Positions 16,317-25,923 of a DNA stretch of 33,459 nt are shown here, in pieces. Source of the DNA: Xanthobacteraceae bacterium (GTDB lineage Bacteria; Pseudomonadota; Alphaproteobacteria; Rhizobiales; Xanthobacteraceae); contig JASHRW010000029.1 of NCBI GenBank assembly GCA_030037065.1, forward strand, positions 1-33,459, in the 5' to 3' direction. The translations under genes and the position numbers were made by a program. Under the pieces are notes generated by a model, which saw only the letters and a program-made list of their open reading frames with translations, had not been told where the DNA came from and did no database searches. The stretch's first letter is position 1. Each line of letters starts with the position of its first letter.

Positions 16317-18962
16317 ATGCGTACCGAAGAACCCCGCCCCGTCCGCCTGCAAGATTATCGCCCACCCGACTGGCTAATCGAAACGGTCGATCTCGACGTA
16401 TCGCTCGATCCAAACGCCACGAAGGTGCACGCTAAGCTCAAGCTCAAGCCCAACATCGCAGGCGCGCCGGCACCGCTTGTCCTCGACGGCGAGGAATTGA
16501 GACTCGTCTCGCTCCATCTCGACGGCAAGCCGCTTCCGGCTGAGAACTACGTCGCTACGCCCGAGCAGCTCACGATTGCGCAGCCGCCCAACCGGCCGTT
16601 CACGCTGGACATCGAAACGGTCATCGATCCCGCCGGCAATACCCGGCTGATGGGGCTGTACCGCGCCGGCGACACTTATTGCACACAGTGCGAGGCCGAG
16701 GGTTTCCGCCGCATCACCTACTTCCCGGACCGGCCGGACGTGATGGCAGTCTACACTACCCGTATCGAAGCCGACAAAGATGAAGCACCGGTACTGCTTG
16801 CCAATGGCAATCTGGTCTCGCGCGGCGACATTCCCGGCACCAACCGACATTTCGCGGTCTGGCACGACCCATTCAAAAAGCCCTGCTACCTGTTCGCGCT
16901 GGTCGGCGGCAAGCTCGCGCGCGTCGCGGACAGCTTCACCACGATGTCCGGTCGCAAGGTCACCCTGCACATCTACGTCGAGCCGGGCAAGGAGGATCGC
17001 TGCGCCTACGCCATGGACAGCCTCAAGCGCGCCATGCGCTGGGACGAAGAGGCCTTCGGCCGCGAATACGATCTCGATATTTTCATGATTGTCGCCGTCT
17101 CTGCCTTCAACATGGGGGCCATGGAGAACAAGGGGCTGAACGTCTTCAATGACAAATACGTTCTCGCCAAGCCGGAAACCGCGACCGACTCGGATTTTGC
17201 CGGCATCGAGGCGGTGATCGCGCACGAGTATTTCCATAATTGGACGGGCGATCGCATCACCTGCCGCGACTGGTTTCAACTCTGCCTCAAGGAAGGCTTG
17301 ACGGTCTTCCGCGACCAGGAATTCACAGCCGACCAGCGATCCCGCCCTGTCGAGCGCATCGGCGACGTGCGCGCGCTGCGCTCGCATCAGTTCGTCGAGG
17401 ATGCCGGCCCCCTCGCTCACCCGGTGCGTCCCGAGCTCTATCACGAGATCAACAACTTCTATACCTCGACCGTCTACGACAAAGGCGCCGAGGTGGTGCG
17501 GATGATCAAGGTGCTGCTCGGGCCGGAACTGTTCCGCAAGGGCATGGACCTTTATTTTTCCCGCCACGACGGAGAGGCTGCGACCGTCGAGCAATTCGTG
17601 CAGTGTTTTGCCGACGCAAGTGGACGCGATCTTTCGCAATTCATGCGTTGGTATTCGCAAGCCGGGACGCCGGAAGTCGTGGTCACGCCGCACTACGATG
17701 CGCGAGCAAAAACCTACCGACTCGACATCGCGCAAACGGTCCCGCCGACGCCGGGGCAGCCGCATAAGGAGCCGGTGGTCATCCCGCTCGCGCTTGGCTT
17801 GGTCGGCGGAAACGGCACCGATATGCCGCTGATGCTCGACGGCCGGAGGCTCGACCGCGGCGTCATCGAAGTGACGCGGTCGAGCCAGACTTTTGTATTT
17901 ACCGGCATCGCCGAGCGGCCGATTCCCTCGCTCAACCGCGGCTTTTCCGCGCCCATCAAGCTTTCGCTGCCGATCGAGCCCAGCGACCTTCGTTATCTGG
18001 CCGCACGCGATCCGGATCCGTTCAATCGGTGGCAGGCGATCCAGACGCTGGCGATGTCGCTATTGACGAAGAACGTCGCAGCGCTGCGCGCCGGCGAGCC
18101 GGCGCACGAAGACGAGGGCTTGATGGCGGCGCTGGGAGCGATCTTGGCCGACGAAAAGCTTGAACCCGCCTTCGTCGCGTTGACGCTCGCGCCTCCGAGC
18201 GAAGCCGATATCGCACGCGAGATCGGCCGCGACGTCGACCCCGACGCGATCTTCGCCGCACGGCGCAAATCGCGCGCGGCTATCGGCGAGCACCACGGCC
18301 ACGCACTGGCAAAGACCTATCAGCGGATGATCACGACTGGTCCGTACCGGCCGGACGCGGCGAGCGCCGGGCGGCGCACACTCAAGAACGCATGCCTCGA
18401 TTTCATGGCGATCACCGAAAGCAGCGCGGCCATCGCGCGCGCATTTGCCCAATACCAAGACGCCGAAAACATGACCGATCGGATGGCGGCGCTGGAGACG
18501 CTGTCGTTGCACGACCGGCCGGAGCGGGCGGCGGCGCTGGATGACTTTTACGCCCGCTATGCCGAGGACCCGCTGATCATCGACAAGTGGCTGGCGCTGC
18601 AGGCGGTGATCCCGGAGCGCTGTACCCTCGAACGCGTGCGAGCGCTGACCACGCATCGCGCATTTTCGATGGCCAACCCCAACCGCATACGCGCGCTGAT
18701 CGGCGCGTTCGCGCAAGGCAACCACACTCAGTTCAACCGCGCCGACGGCGCCGGCTATGATTTCGTGGCCGATATCGTGATCGCGCTCGATCCGAAGAAC
18801 CCCCAAGTGGCGGCGCGGTTGATGGGCGCGTTCCGCTCATGGCGGGCGCTCGAGCCGCAGCGCCGCAGCCGCGCCGAGGCGACGCTGCGCCGCGTCGCGG
18901 GGCGAAGCGGCCTGTCGCGCGATGTCGCCGACATCGTGGCGCGCACGCTGGCGCCGAGCTGA
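16317..18962 (+). CDS. pepN: aminopeptidase N (PepN, M1 family)
   Basis: The protein has 881 residues, close to E. coli PepN (870). The substrate-binding GAMEN is at residues 267-271 (NMGAMENKGLNVF). The zinc site is HEYFH at H303/H307 with E304 as catalytic base, and the third ligand is E326 in LKEGLTVF. The N-terminal beta domain, catalytic domain, short beta domain and C-terminal helical DUF3458 part are all present and unbroken. It removes N-terminal residues from peptides in the cytosol during protein turnover. There is no signal peptide. ATG 16317 begins MRTEEPRPVRLQDY, the expected start for the bacterial PepN type. It is a monocistronic-looking gene between the ADH remnant and the PAS kinase. 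Confidence 0.97.
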   Translation: MRTEEPRPVRLQDYRPPDWLIETVDLDVSLDPNATKVHAKLKLKPNIAGAPAPLVLDGEELRLVSLHLDGKPLPAENYVATPEQLTIAQPPNRPFTLDIETVIDPAGNTRLMGLYRAGDTYCTQCEAEGFRRITYFPDRPDVMAVYTTRIEADKDEAPVLLANGNLVSRGDIPGTNRHFAVWHDPFKKPCYLFALVGGKLARVADSFTTMSGRKVTLHIYVEPGKEDRCAYAMDSLKRAMRWDEEAFGREYDLDIFMIVAVSAFNMGAMENKGLNVFNDKYVLAKPETATDSDFAGIEAVIAHEYFHNWTGDRITCRDWFQLCLKEGLTVFRDQEFTADQRSRPVERIGDVRALRSHQFVEDAGPLAHPVRPELYHEINNFYTSTVYDKGAEVVRMIKVLLGPELFRKGMDLYFSRHDGEAATVEQFVQCFADASGRDLSQFMRWYSQAGTPEVVVTPHYDARAKTYRLDIAQTVPPTPGQPHKEPVVIPLALGLVGGNGTDMPLMLDGRRLDRGVIEVTRSSQTFVFTGIAERPIPSLNRGFSAPIKLSLPIEPSDLRYLAARDPDPFNRWQAIQTLAMSLLTKNVAALRAGEPAHEDEGLMAALGAILADEKLEPAFVALTLAPPSEADIAREIGRDVDPDAIFAARRKSRAAIGEHHGHALAKTYQRMITTGPYRPDAASAGRRTLKNACLDFMAITESSAAIARAFAQYQDAENMTDRMAALETLSLHDRPERAAALDDFYARYAEDPLIIDKWLALQAVIPERCTLERVRALTTHRAFSMANPNRIRALIGAFAQGNHTQFNRADGAGYDFVADIVIALDPKNPQVAARLMGAFRSWRALEPQRRSRAEATLRRVAGRSGLSRDVADIVARTLAPS

Positions 18963-19141
18963 CACTCACGGCAGAGCCGCTGGCGGCTTGCGGGGCTCGA
19001 TTCTGTCAAACAAACCCAGGACATTTGTTAAAAATATTGACTGAGACTCTCGACAAATCATCGTGCATCGATTCTTATCGGGGTGATTCGGAGGAGGTGC
19101 GGCACATCCTTCCGAGCGAGGGTTGGGGGAGCGTCCGAAAC

Positions 19142-19146
19142 GGAGG
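19142..19146 (+). promoter_or_regulatory. ribosome binding site deciding the PAS kinase start
   Basis: GGAGG lies 6 nt before ATG 19153. The frame is also open from a TTG at 19123, but that codon would place this site inside the coding region, so 19153 is preferred. Confidence 0.75.
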
Positions 19147-19152
19147 CAGGCG

Positions 19153-21462
19153 ATGGCGCGCGCCGATACGGCGAGTGCGTCTCTACGATCGGATTCGATC
19201 AAGGGCTTGGCGCAATCGATTGCCAATCCCGCCTACAGGCGACTGTTGAGCGCCGAGCCGCTGTTGCGCCGCGTCGTCCCCGTTCTGATCGTCGCTTTTA
19301 TGCTCACAATCTGCATCGGCGCTGCCGTGCAGGTCCTCGACCTTCGCCGGCAGGTCGTCATGGAAGCGACGCGGACGCTTGAGGCGCTCGCCGATCAGAT
19401 GGCCGCGCAGTTTGACCGCCCGTCCGGCGTCGGCAAACCGGCTTTGGCGCGCACAACACAGATGCTTCCACGTGCGCTGCCGGACTGGGCGGCCGGCGCG
19501 GGACGTCGCGTGCTGATCGCCGACGGCGACAGCACGATCATCGCCAGCATTCCCGACGACCAATCGTTGCACGGACGCTCCATTCTCGACGTACTGGGAC
19601 CGTGGCAGCCGCTGACCACGTTCGGAGCCGATGCGCAAACGATGCCGATCGCGCTGCCGGACGGCAAAACCGCCCTGGCTTCCGTGCGCGCCTTGAAAAA
19701 TCCCATAGGCACGCTGGCCGTTCTGCAGCCGCTCGACGACGCGCTGGCGGATTGGCGATCCACGGCGGCGCTTACCGTCACGCTGTCGGCCACCACTGGG
19801 TTTGTCGTGCTCATTCTCGGTTTCGCCTTTCATTGGCAGGCAACACGGGCGCGCGAAGCCGATCTTATCCATGACACCGTGCGCAGCCGCATCGACACGG
19901 CGCTCAATCGCGGCCGCTGCGGGCTATGGGATTGGGACCTCGCGCGCGGACGTGTGTTCTGGTCGCACTCGATGTTCGACATTCTGGGCCTGCCGCAAAA
20001 AGACGATCTGTTGACCTTCGGCGAAGTCAATGCGCTCGTCCATGCTGACGATATCAATCTTTACGATCTGGCCACCCAACTCGCCGACGCCAAGGTGCAG
20101 TCGTTCGATCATGCGTTTCGCATGCGTCACGCCGACGGCCGCTGGCTGTGGCTGCGGGCGCGCTGCGAATTGGCGCGTCAGGAGGGCGAAGCAGGCCTGC
20201 ACCTGATAGGTATCGCCGTCGATGTTACCGAGCAGAAAAGCCTGGTCGAGAAGACGGTCGCCGCCGATCTGCGCTTGCGCGACGCCATAGAGACCATTCC
20301 GGAAGCTTTCGTCCTGTGGGACGCCGACAACCGCCTGGTGCTCTGTAATTCGAACTTTCAAGCTTTGCATCACCTGCCCGACGAAGCGGTCGTCGCTGGC
20401 ACTCCGTATGAAGCGGTAGTGGCCATGGGGAAAAAACCGATGATCCGCACCACCGTCGCCAGCGACGACGGCCTGCCGCCGGGCGCGCGCACATTCGAAG
20501 CTCAGCTTGAGGACGGGCGCTGGATGCACATCAGCGAGCGCCGCACCAAGGACGGCGGCTACGTTTCGGTCGGCACCGACATCACCAAGATCAAGCTGCA
20601 CGAGCAGCGGCTGATCGAAGGCGAAAAGCGCCGCATCGCCACCATCGACGATCTGCGCAAATCGCAGCAGGCGCTGGAACTGCAGGCCGACCAGCTTGCC
20701 GATTTGGCGGAAAAATACGCCGAGGAGAAGACGCGCGCCGAGGAGGCCAACCAGACCAAATCGAAATTCCTGGCCAATATGAGCCACGAGTTGCGCACTC
20801 CGCTTAACGCCATCATCGGATTTTCCGAAATCATGGAAGCGGCGATGTTCGGACCGCTTGGCGCCGAGAGATACAGCGAATATTCCCGCGATATTCGCGA
20901 AAGCGGCCAATATCTGCTCGATGTCATCAACGACATTCTCGATATGTCGAAAATCGAGGCTGGCGGCATTCAGCTCGTCCCGGAGGATGTTGATCTCGAT
21001 CCGGTTCTCGCCGATTGCCTGCGCGTGGTGTGGGGCCGCGCCAACGAGAAACACCTCGCGCTCACGTCGCACATCGCGCCCGCGATCCATCTTAAGGCCG
21101 ACCGCCGTGCGCTCAAGCAGATCGCACTCAATCTGCTTTCCAACGCCGTGAAATTCACGCCGGAAGGCGGCGCCGTAACGGTGGAAGGCCGCGTGCGCGG
21201 CGACATGGCCACGATTGCATTCATCGACAACGGCATCGGCATCCCCAAGGATGCGCTGCGCAAGCTTGGCCGTCCGTTCGAGCAGGTGGAGAGCCAGTTG
21301 ACCAAGCGGCACCAGGGATCCGGGCTCGGTCTTGCCATCGCCAAGTCGTTGGTTGAACTGCACGGTGGCGGCATGCGCATCGTCTCCACTTTGGGCAAGG
21401 GCACGATGGTTGTCGTCCGTTTGCCGCGTGAAGCCAAGCCACCCGTGCGGGCCGCCGCATAG
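19153..21462 (+). CDS. pleC: PAS-domain sensor histidine kinase, PleC-like
   Basis: The protein has 769 residues. There are two membrane segments (about 38-62 and 197-220) with a periplasmic region of about 130 residues between them. A PAS_3-type domain (about 240-365, starting RCGLWDWDLARGRVFW) precedes a second PAS domain (about 375-485, AIETIPEAFVLWDADNRLVLCN). A coiled-coil linker leads to HisKA with H545 in NMSHELRTPLNAIIGFSEIM and to a HATPase domain (NLLSNAVKFTPEGG, DNGIGIPKD, GSGLGLAIAKSL). The H-box region MFGPLGAERY...DIRESGQYLLDVINDILDMSKIEAGG is of the PleC/PdhS class that controls DivK and PleD phosphorylation. As I recall, pleC also neighbours glnE and degP in Sinorhizobium, which supports the symbol (not checked). 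It is convergent with glnE, with a 24-bp gap. Confidence 0.9.
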   Translation: MARADTASASLRSDSIKGLAQSIANPAYRRLLSAEPLLRRVVPVLIVAFMLTICIGAAVQVLDLRRQVVMEATRTLEALADQMAAQFDRPSGVGKPALARTTQMLPRALPDWAAGAGRRVLIADGDSTIIASIPDDQSLHGRSILDVLGPWQPLTTFGADAQTMPIALPDGKTALASVRALKNPIGTLAVLQPLDDALADWRSTAALTVTLSATTGFVVLILGFAFHWQATRAREADLIHDTVRSRIDTALNRGRCGLWDWDLARGRVFWSHSMFDILGLPQKDDLLTFGEVNALVHADDINLYDLATQLADAKVQSFDHAFRMRHADGRWLWLRARCELARQEGEAGLHLIGIAVDVTEQKSLVEKTVAADLRLRDAIETIPEAFVLWDADNRLVLCNSNFQALHHLPDEAVVAGTPYEAVVAMGKKPMIRTTVASDDGLPPGARTFEAQLEDGRWMHISERRTKDGGYVSVGTDITKIKLHEQRLIEGEKRRIATIDDLRKSQQALELQADQLADLAEKYAEEKTRAEEANQTKSKFLANMSHELRTPLNAIIGFSEIMEAAMFGPLGAERYSEYSRDIRESGQYLLDVINDILDMSKIEAGGIQLVPEDVDLDPVLADCLRVVWGRANEKHLALTSHIAPAIHLKADRRALKQIALNLLSNAVKFTPEGGAVTVEGRVRGDMATIAFIDNGIGIPKDALRKLGRPFEQVESQLTKRHQGSGLGLAIAKSLVELHGGGMRIVSTLGKGTMVVVRLPREAKPPVRAAA

Positions 21463-21486
21463 CATCGACGCTATCTGCCAGCGCGG

Positions 21487-24400
21487 CTACGGTGTACCTC
21501 CCAGGATGCGCACGAAACAGTCGCGTACCTGACGCTGCGTGTCGGTTACATGCGCCTGCAGCGCGGGGAAATCCGGCAGGTCGGCAGCGCGGGTGAGCAG
21601 GCCGAGCACGCCGGCGCTTACCGATGCCGGGTCGAATTTTCCAGTCAGGCAGAGACGCAGAATCTGTGCGAGATTGTGAAACAGGGTCACGGCGGGCCGC
21701 AGCACCGCGGCGTCCTCAGCTTTAAGCGCGCCAAGACGTTCGGCTTTTTCTAGCGTCCGCGCAGTCGACGTGTCGAGAATGTCAGGCGTCGCGGCGGCGT
21801 GCACGAGCTGCAGGTATTGCGCGATGAATTCGATATCGACGAGCGCGCCGGCTGCATATTTGAGGTCCCAAGGATCAGCGTCGCCTTTTTCCTGGGCAAT
21901 CGCCCCGCGCATCTCGATTACGTCGGCGGCGACAACGGCGGCGTCGCGGCTACGGCAGAGCACGTCGCGGATGATGGCCTCGACGCGGACGGCAAATTCC
22001 GATGGACCAGAGATGACCCGCGCGCGGGTGAGCGCCATGTGCTCCCAGGTCCAGGCCTCGCGTTCCTGATAGAGGCGGAATCCATCGATCTGCGTGGCCA
22101 GTGGACCGGAGCGGCCCGAAGGGCGAAGGCGCATATCGACCGGATAAAGGACGCCGTAATTGGTTTGCACGGTCAGCGCACCGATAAGGCGCTGAGTGAA
22201 ACGAGCAAAATATTGCGCACCGTACAGTGGCCGCTTGCCGTCGGAGTTCGGATGCTTTTCGTCGAATTCGTAGATCACGATAAGATCGAGATCGGAATTG
22301 GCGGTCATTTCGCGGGAGCCGAGGCGGCCGAGCGCGAGGATTGCGGTTTGCTCACCGACAATGCGGCCATGCGTTTCGGCAAAATCGTCGTGCACCCTTA
22401 CGTGCAACGCGCGAACGAGCTGTTCCGCCAATCGGGCAAAGACATCGCCCGCCTGCTCGGCGGAAACCGAGCCCGAGAGGATTCGCGCGCCGATCAGAAA
22501 CAGATGTTCCTGACCAAACAGACGGATGGCATCGAGAAAATCCTCGTAGCGCCGCGCTGCGCCGAGCGCCCGCCAGAGCTCGTTCGCCAGCCGGTTTTCG
22601 TCCGGTAGTGCGCCGAAGAAAGCCGGGTCGATCAGCAAATCGATCAGATGGGGATTGTGCGCCAATGTGTCGGCCAGCCGCGGCGCAACCCCGAGGATAA
22701 GCGCAACGAATTCGATAATTTGCGGATTTTGCCGCAACAACGACAGGAATCGCCCGCCGGCGCGCAATCCGCTCAGGAATCCGTCGAAAGCGGCAAGCGT
22801 AGAATCCGGATTCTCTGCTCGCGACACTTGATCGATGATAAGCGGCACAAGCTCGGTCAGATTCGACCGCGCCTGCTCGCCGTGCAGCGCGCGATAGTGC
22901 GGCGCACGCCATCGGCGTACCGTTTCCAAAGCAGCGGGCGGCTGCCGGAAGCCGAGCTGCGCCAGCCGATCCAGCGTCTCCCCCTCATGTTCGGCCGTTG
23001 CTAACGACAGGTTCTGCTGGCTGGCGAGGAAGGCGGGTTCGCGTTCGAACAGCCTGACATAATGACGCTCAACGGTGCGCAATTGCTGCAGAAGTTCGCC
23101 GGCAAATGCATCGCGACCGGAGTAACCGAGGAAACGCGCGAATTTGTCGAGCGCAGCTGGATCGGACGGCAAGGTATGGGTTTGCTCGTCGGCGATCATT
23201 TGCAGGCGGTGCTCCACCCGACGCAAAAATTCGTACGCCGCCGTCAGTTCGTCGCGCGCGGCCGCATCGATCCAACCGCCGGCCGCAAGCGCGGCAAGCG
23301 TGGGGACCGTGGCGCGACTGCGCAACTCGTCGTGGCGGCCGCCGGCGATGAGTTGCTGCGTCTGCGCGAAAAACTCTATCTCTCGAATGCCGCCGCGACC
23401 GAGTTTTATGTTGTGGCCTTCGACCGCGATTTCGCCATGGCCGCGATAGACGTGGATTTGCCGTTTCATCTCGTGCACGTCGGCGACGGTCGCGTAATCG
23501 AGATACTTGCGCCAAATGAACGGCGAAAGATCGCGCAGAAGCTTCTCGCCGGCGGCAATGTCGCCGGCGCACGCACGCGCTTTGATTAATGCCGCGCGCT
23601 CCCAGTTTTGGCCGCGGCTTTCGTAGTAGTCGAGCGCCGCATCGGTCGATATCGCAATCTGCGTGGAGGACGGATCGGGGCGCAAGCGCAAGTCGACGCG
23701 AAACACATAGCCGTCCGCGGTGCGTTCCTGCATGAGCTTCACCAGCTCACGTGTCAGGCGGACATAAAACGGCGCCGGCTCAACATCGGGTGGCAGCGCC
23801 GCCGCCGCTGGATCAAAGAATACGATGAGGTCGATGTCGCTGGAGAAGTTAAGCTCGAAGGCGCCCATCTTGCCCATGGCGAAGACAACGTAGCCGGAGT
23901 CCAATTCGGGATGTCGGGGATCAGGTGGCGTGAGCCTGCCGCGGCGCGCGGCGTCGACAAGGAGATGGCGGACCGCGAGGTCGAGCGCCGTTTCGGCGAG
24001 ATCGGTGAGCGCACGCGTGACGCGCTCAACGGGCCAGATACCTCCCAGGTCCGCCAACGCGATGATAAGCGCCCCTTCCGCCTTCATACGGCGAAGAATG
24101 CGCATAAGCGCGACCGGCGCGCGCGGGCGGGCCGCGGTACGTCGCACCTTAGCGAGCAGCGATGCAAACTGCTCGTCGGGATCGTGGCTCAGCACGCGCA
24201 CCAGATGCGCTGCGTCGGCGACCACAAGATCCCAAAGATAGGGTGCGGTTTCCGCGATCCCTCCAATGAGCTGGTAAAGTGGAGGATTTGCCCAGGCGAG
24301 CGCGTCGAGCGTTCTACCAGCCGCGCTGGCCGCTATGCTGGCGAGCCATGCCGAGGCGCGTGTGGTCGCTTGTGCCGAGACTTGCGGCAGTCCGATCCCG

Positions 24401-24507
24401 GCGTGACTTGGCACAGTGGGGAAATTCAAGCGCCGGATCAGAGCAGTTTCGTCGAGTTTCAGCTTCGGCGAAGCGGTGGGTTTTCTTCCGGCTGCGGGCC
24501 GCTTCAT
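21487..24507 (-). CDS. glnE: bifunctional glutamine synthetase adenylyltransferase/adenylyl-removing enzyme
   Basis: The protein has 1006 residues. It has two nucleotidyltransferase domains, each followed by a helical regulatory part. The N-terminal adenylyl-removing domain shows GKMGAFELNFSSDIDLIVFF (near residue 212), and the C-terminal adenylylating domain shows LGRLGSREMTANSDLDLIVIYE (near 725). Both keep the GS/NxDxD metal motif, so both halves look active. GlnE attaches AMP to, or removes it from, glutamine synthetase in response to PII and glutamine, matching nitrogen supply. The ATG at 24507 overlaps the stop of the upstream histidine kinase gene as ATGA, indicating translational coupling. 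The length is within the normal range for rhizobial GlnE. It is convergent with the PleC-like kinase gene. Confidence 0.97.
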   Translation of the reverse strand: MKRPAAGRKPTASPKLKLDETALIRRLNFPTVPSHAGIGLPQVSAQATTRASAWLASIAASAAGRTLDALAWANPPLYQLIGGIAETAPYLWDLVVADAAHLVRVLSHDPDEQFASLLAKVRRTAARPRAPVALMRILRRMKAEGALIIALADLGGIWPVERVTRALTDLAETALDLAVRHLLVDAARRGRLTPPDPRHPELDSGYVVFAMGKMGAFELNFSSDIDLIVFFDPAAAALPPDVEPAPFYVRLTRELVKLMQERTADGYVFRVDLRLRPDPSSTQIAISTDAALDYYESRGQNWERAALIKARACAGDIAAGEKLLRDLSPFIWRKYLDYATVADVHEMKRQIHVYRGHGEIAVEGHNIKLGRGGIREIEFFAQTQQLIAGGRHDELRSRATVPTLAALAAGGWIDAAARDELTAAYEFLRRVEHRLQMIADEQTHTLPSDPAALDKFARFLGYSGRDAFAGELLQQLRTVERHYVRLFEREPAFLASQQNLSLATAEHEGETLDRLAQLGFRQPPAALETVRRWRAPHYRALHGEQARSNLTELVPLIIDQVSRAENPDSTLAAFDGFLSGLRAGGRFLSLLRQNPQIIEFVALILGVAPRLADTLAHNPHLIDLLIDPAFFGALPDENRLANELWRALGAARRYEDFLDAIRLFGQEHLFLIGARILSGSVSAEQAGDVFARLAEQLVRALHVRVHDDFAETHGRIVGEQTAILALGRLGSREMTANSDLDLIVIYEFDEKHPNSDGKRPLYGAQYFARFTQRLIGALTVQTNYGVLYPVDMRLRPSGRSGPLATQIDGFRLYQEREAWTWEHMALTRARVISGPSEFAVRVEAIIRDVLCRSRDAAVVAADVIEMRGAIAQEKGDADPWDLKYAAGALVDIEFIAQYLQLVHAAATPDILDTSTARTLEKAERLGALKAEDAAVLRPAVTLFHNLAQILRLCLTGKFDPASVSAGVLGLLTRAADLPDFPALQAHVTDTQRQVRDCFVRILGGTP

Positions 24508-25907
24508 CCAGACCCCACGGGTCCGGCGCGCGGTAGCGCAATGACGCTGCGCAAACCGGGATGATTGTCCTCAAGCTTTAGCTCACCCCCATGCAGGCGG
24601 GCAACTGCAGACACAAGACTTAATCCCAACCCCGAACCCGGCTCCGACCGGCTCTTCTCAAGACGCACGAAACGCTCGACGACGCGCCCGCGATCTGCTT
24701 CCGGAATGCCCGGGCCACGGTCCTCGACGGTAAGCGTGATGCGCTCGCCGGCATTGCCGGCCTTGACCAGAATTTCGGCAGGGTGGCCGTTGAGTTTAGC
24801 GTCCGGCGCGGCATATTTGATGGCGTTGTCGACAAGGTTGGCGAGGGCCTGGCTCACCAATTCGCGATTGCCACGCAGCGGCGCCGCCATCGACGCATCG
24901 ACCTTGAGCGCGAGACCCTTCTCCTCAGCCAAAGGTTCGTATAATTCGCTCACGTCGCGGACGATTTGGGCAGCGTCGAATTCGGTCATGTTATCGCGCG
25001 CATGCCCCGATTCAGCGCGCGCGATCATCAAGAGCGCATCGAATGTCCGAATGAGTTCGTCCGATTCTTCGATCGTGGACTCCAGCGCCGCCCGATAGTC
25101 CATGTCGGAGGAAGACCCACGCAGTGCCTCCTCACAGCGATTGCGCAGCCGTGTCAGCGGTGTTTTCAGATCGTGCGCGATATTGTCGGACACTTCCGAC
25201 AATCCGCGCATCAGCGCCACGATGCGGTCGAGCATGGCATTGACGTTGTCGGCGAGCCGATCGAGCTCGTCGCCGGTGCCGGCCACCGGCAGCCTGCCCG
25301 ACAGATCGCCGGCCATGATCGTCTGCGCGGTCCCGGTCATGGCATCGATACGGCTGAGTACGCGCCGGCTAACGAAGAAGCCGCCGGCGACCCCGAGCAC
25401 GACAACCAAGGCGAACGACCAGCGTCCGGCATTAGTGATGATGCCGTAGAGCCGCTCGCGCTCCTCGAGGTCGCGCCCGACGAGGAGACGGAAGCCGCCG
25501 AGTTGAACGATCTCCACCAAGGCGCTGCGATCGACGCCTTCCGGTGAATCGAAGCGGCGGTAGGAGGTCTCCAGCCAGCCCGAATGACTGAGCGCACCCG
25601 GCTGCAACGCGGCCACGTTACCCGCGAGGCCTTCCCCGCTCGGCGTGGTTACGAGGTAAAGGCTCGAGCCCGGGCGCCGTGAGCGCAGTTCGACCGAAGT
25701 AACCAATCGCCTGAGGCCGCCTTGATCGTATTGCTCGGTTAGTCCCCTGATTTCGCCTTGGATGGTGGTGGTAATCTGCTCGGTGATAAGACGGCGGGTA
25801 TTGAGAGCGAGATAGGCAAGCAGCGAGGCGGCGAACAGAACAAAAAGCGCAAGATACACAAGCGTCAGCCGGAACGCGGTCGTGCGTAATAGCTTGCCTA
25901 GCGCCAT
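24504..25907 (-). CDS. HAMP-domain sensor histidine kinase (OmpR-type partner)
   Basis: The protein has 467 residues. TM1 is at about 13-34, followed by a periplasmic domain (35-160), TM2 (about 163-180), HAMP (180-232, RRVLSRIDAMTGTA..GDELDRLADNVNAM) and HisKA with H245 in NIAHDLKTPLTRLRN. The HATPase domain has the N box NLVDNAIKYA, DRGPGIPEAD and GSGLGLSLV. The ATG at 25907 was chosen because it sits 16 bp after the acyl-CoA synthetase stop and gives the expected short cytosolic start before TM1. The open frame goes far upstream but there lies over the synthetase gene. The presumed partner is the OmpR-type regulator at 27711-28391. It is coupled to glnE by ATGA. The signal sensed is unknown, possibly envelope state given the nearby degP. 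Confidence 0.92.
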   Translation of the reverse strand: MALGKLLRTTAFRLTLVYLALFVLFAASLLAYLALNTRRLITEQITTTIQGEIRGLTEQYDQGGLRRLVTSVELRSRRPGSSLYLVTTPSGEGLAGNVAALQPGALSHSGWLETSYRRFDSPEGVDRSALVEIVQLGGFRLLVGRDLEERERLYGIITNAGRWSFALVVVLGVAGGFFVSRRVLSRIDAMTGTAQTIMAGDLSGRLPVAGTGDELDRLADNVNAMLDRIVALMRGLSEVSDNIAHDLKTPLTRLRNRCEEALRGSSSDMDYRAALESTIEESDELIRTFDALLMIARAESGHARDNMTEFDAAQIVRDVSELYEPLAEEKGLALKVDASMAAPLRGNRELVSQALANLVDNAIKYAAPDAKLNGHPAEILVKAGNAGERITLTVEDRGPGIPEADRGRVVERFVRLEKSRSEPGSGLGLSLVSAVARLHGGELKLEDNHPGLRSVIALPRAGPVGSG

Positions 25908-25923
25908 CACTGCGGAAATACTT

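Noticed and set aside
19924-21465. 513-codon antisense frame over the PleC-like kinase
   Set aside because: The sense strand has intact PAS, HisKA and HATPase motifs; the antisense frame has none and is a GC-skew artefact.
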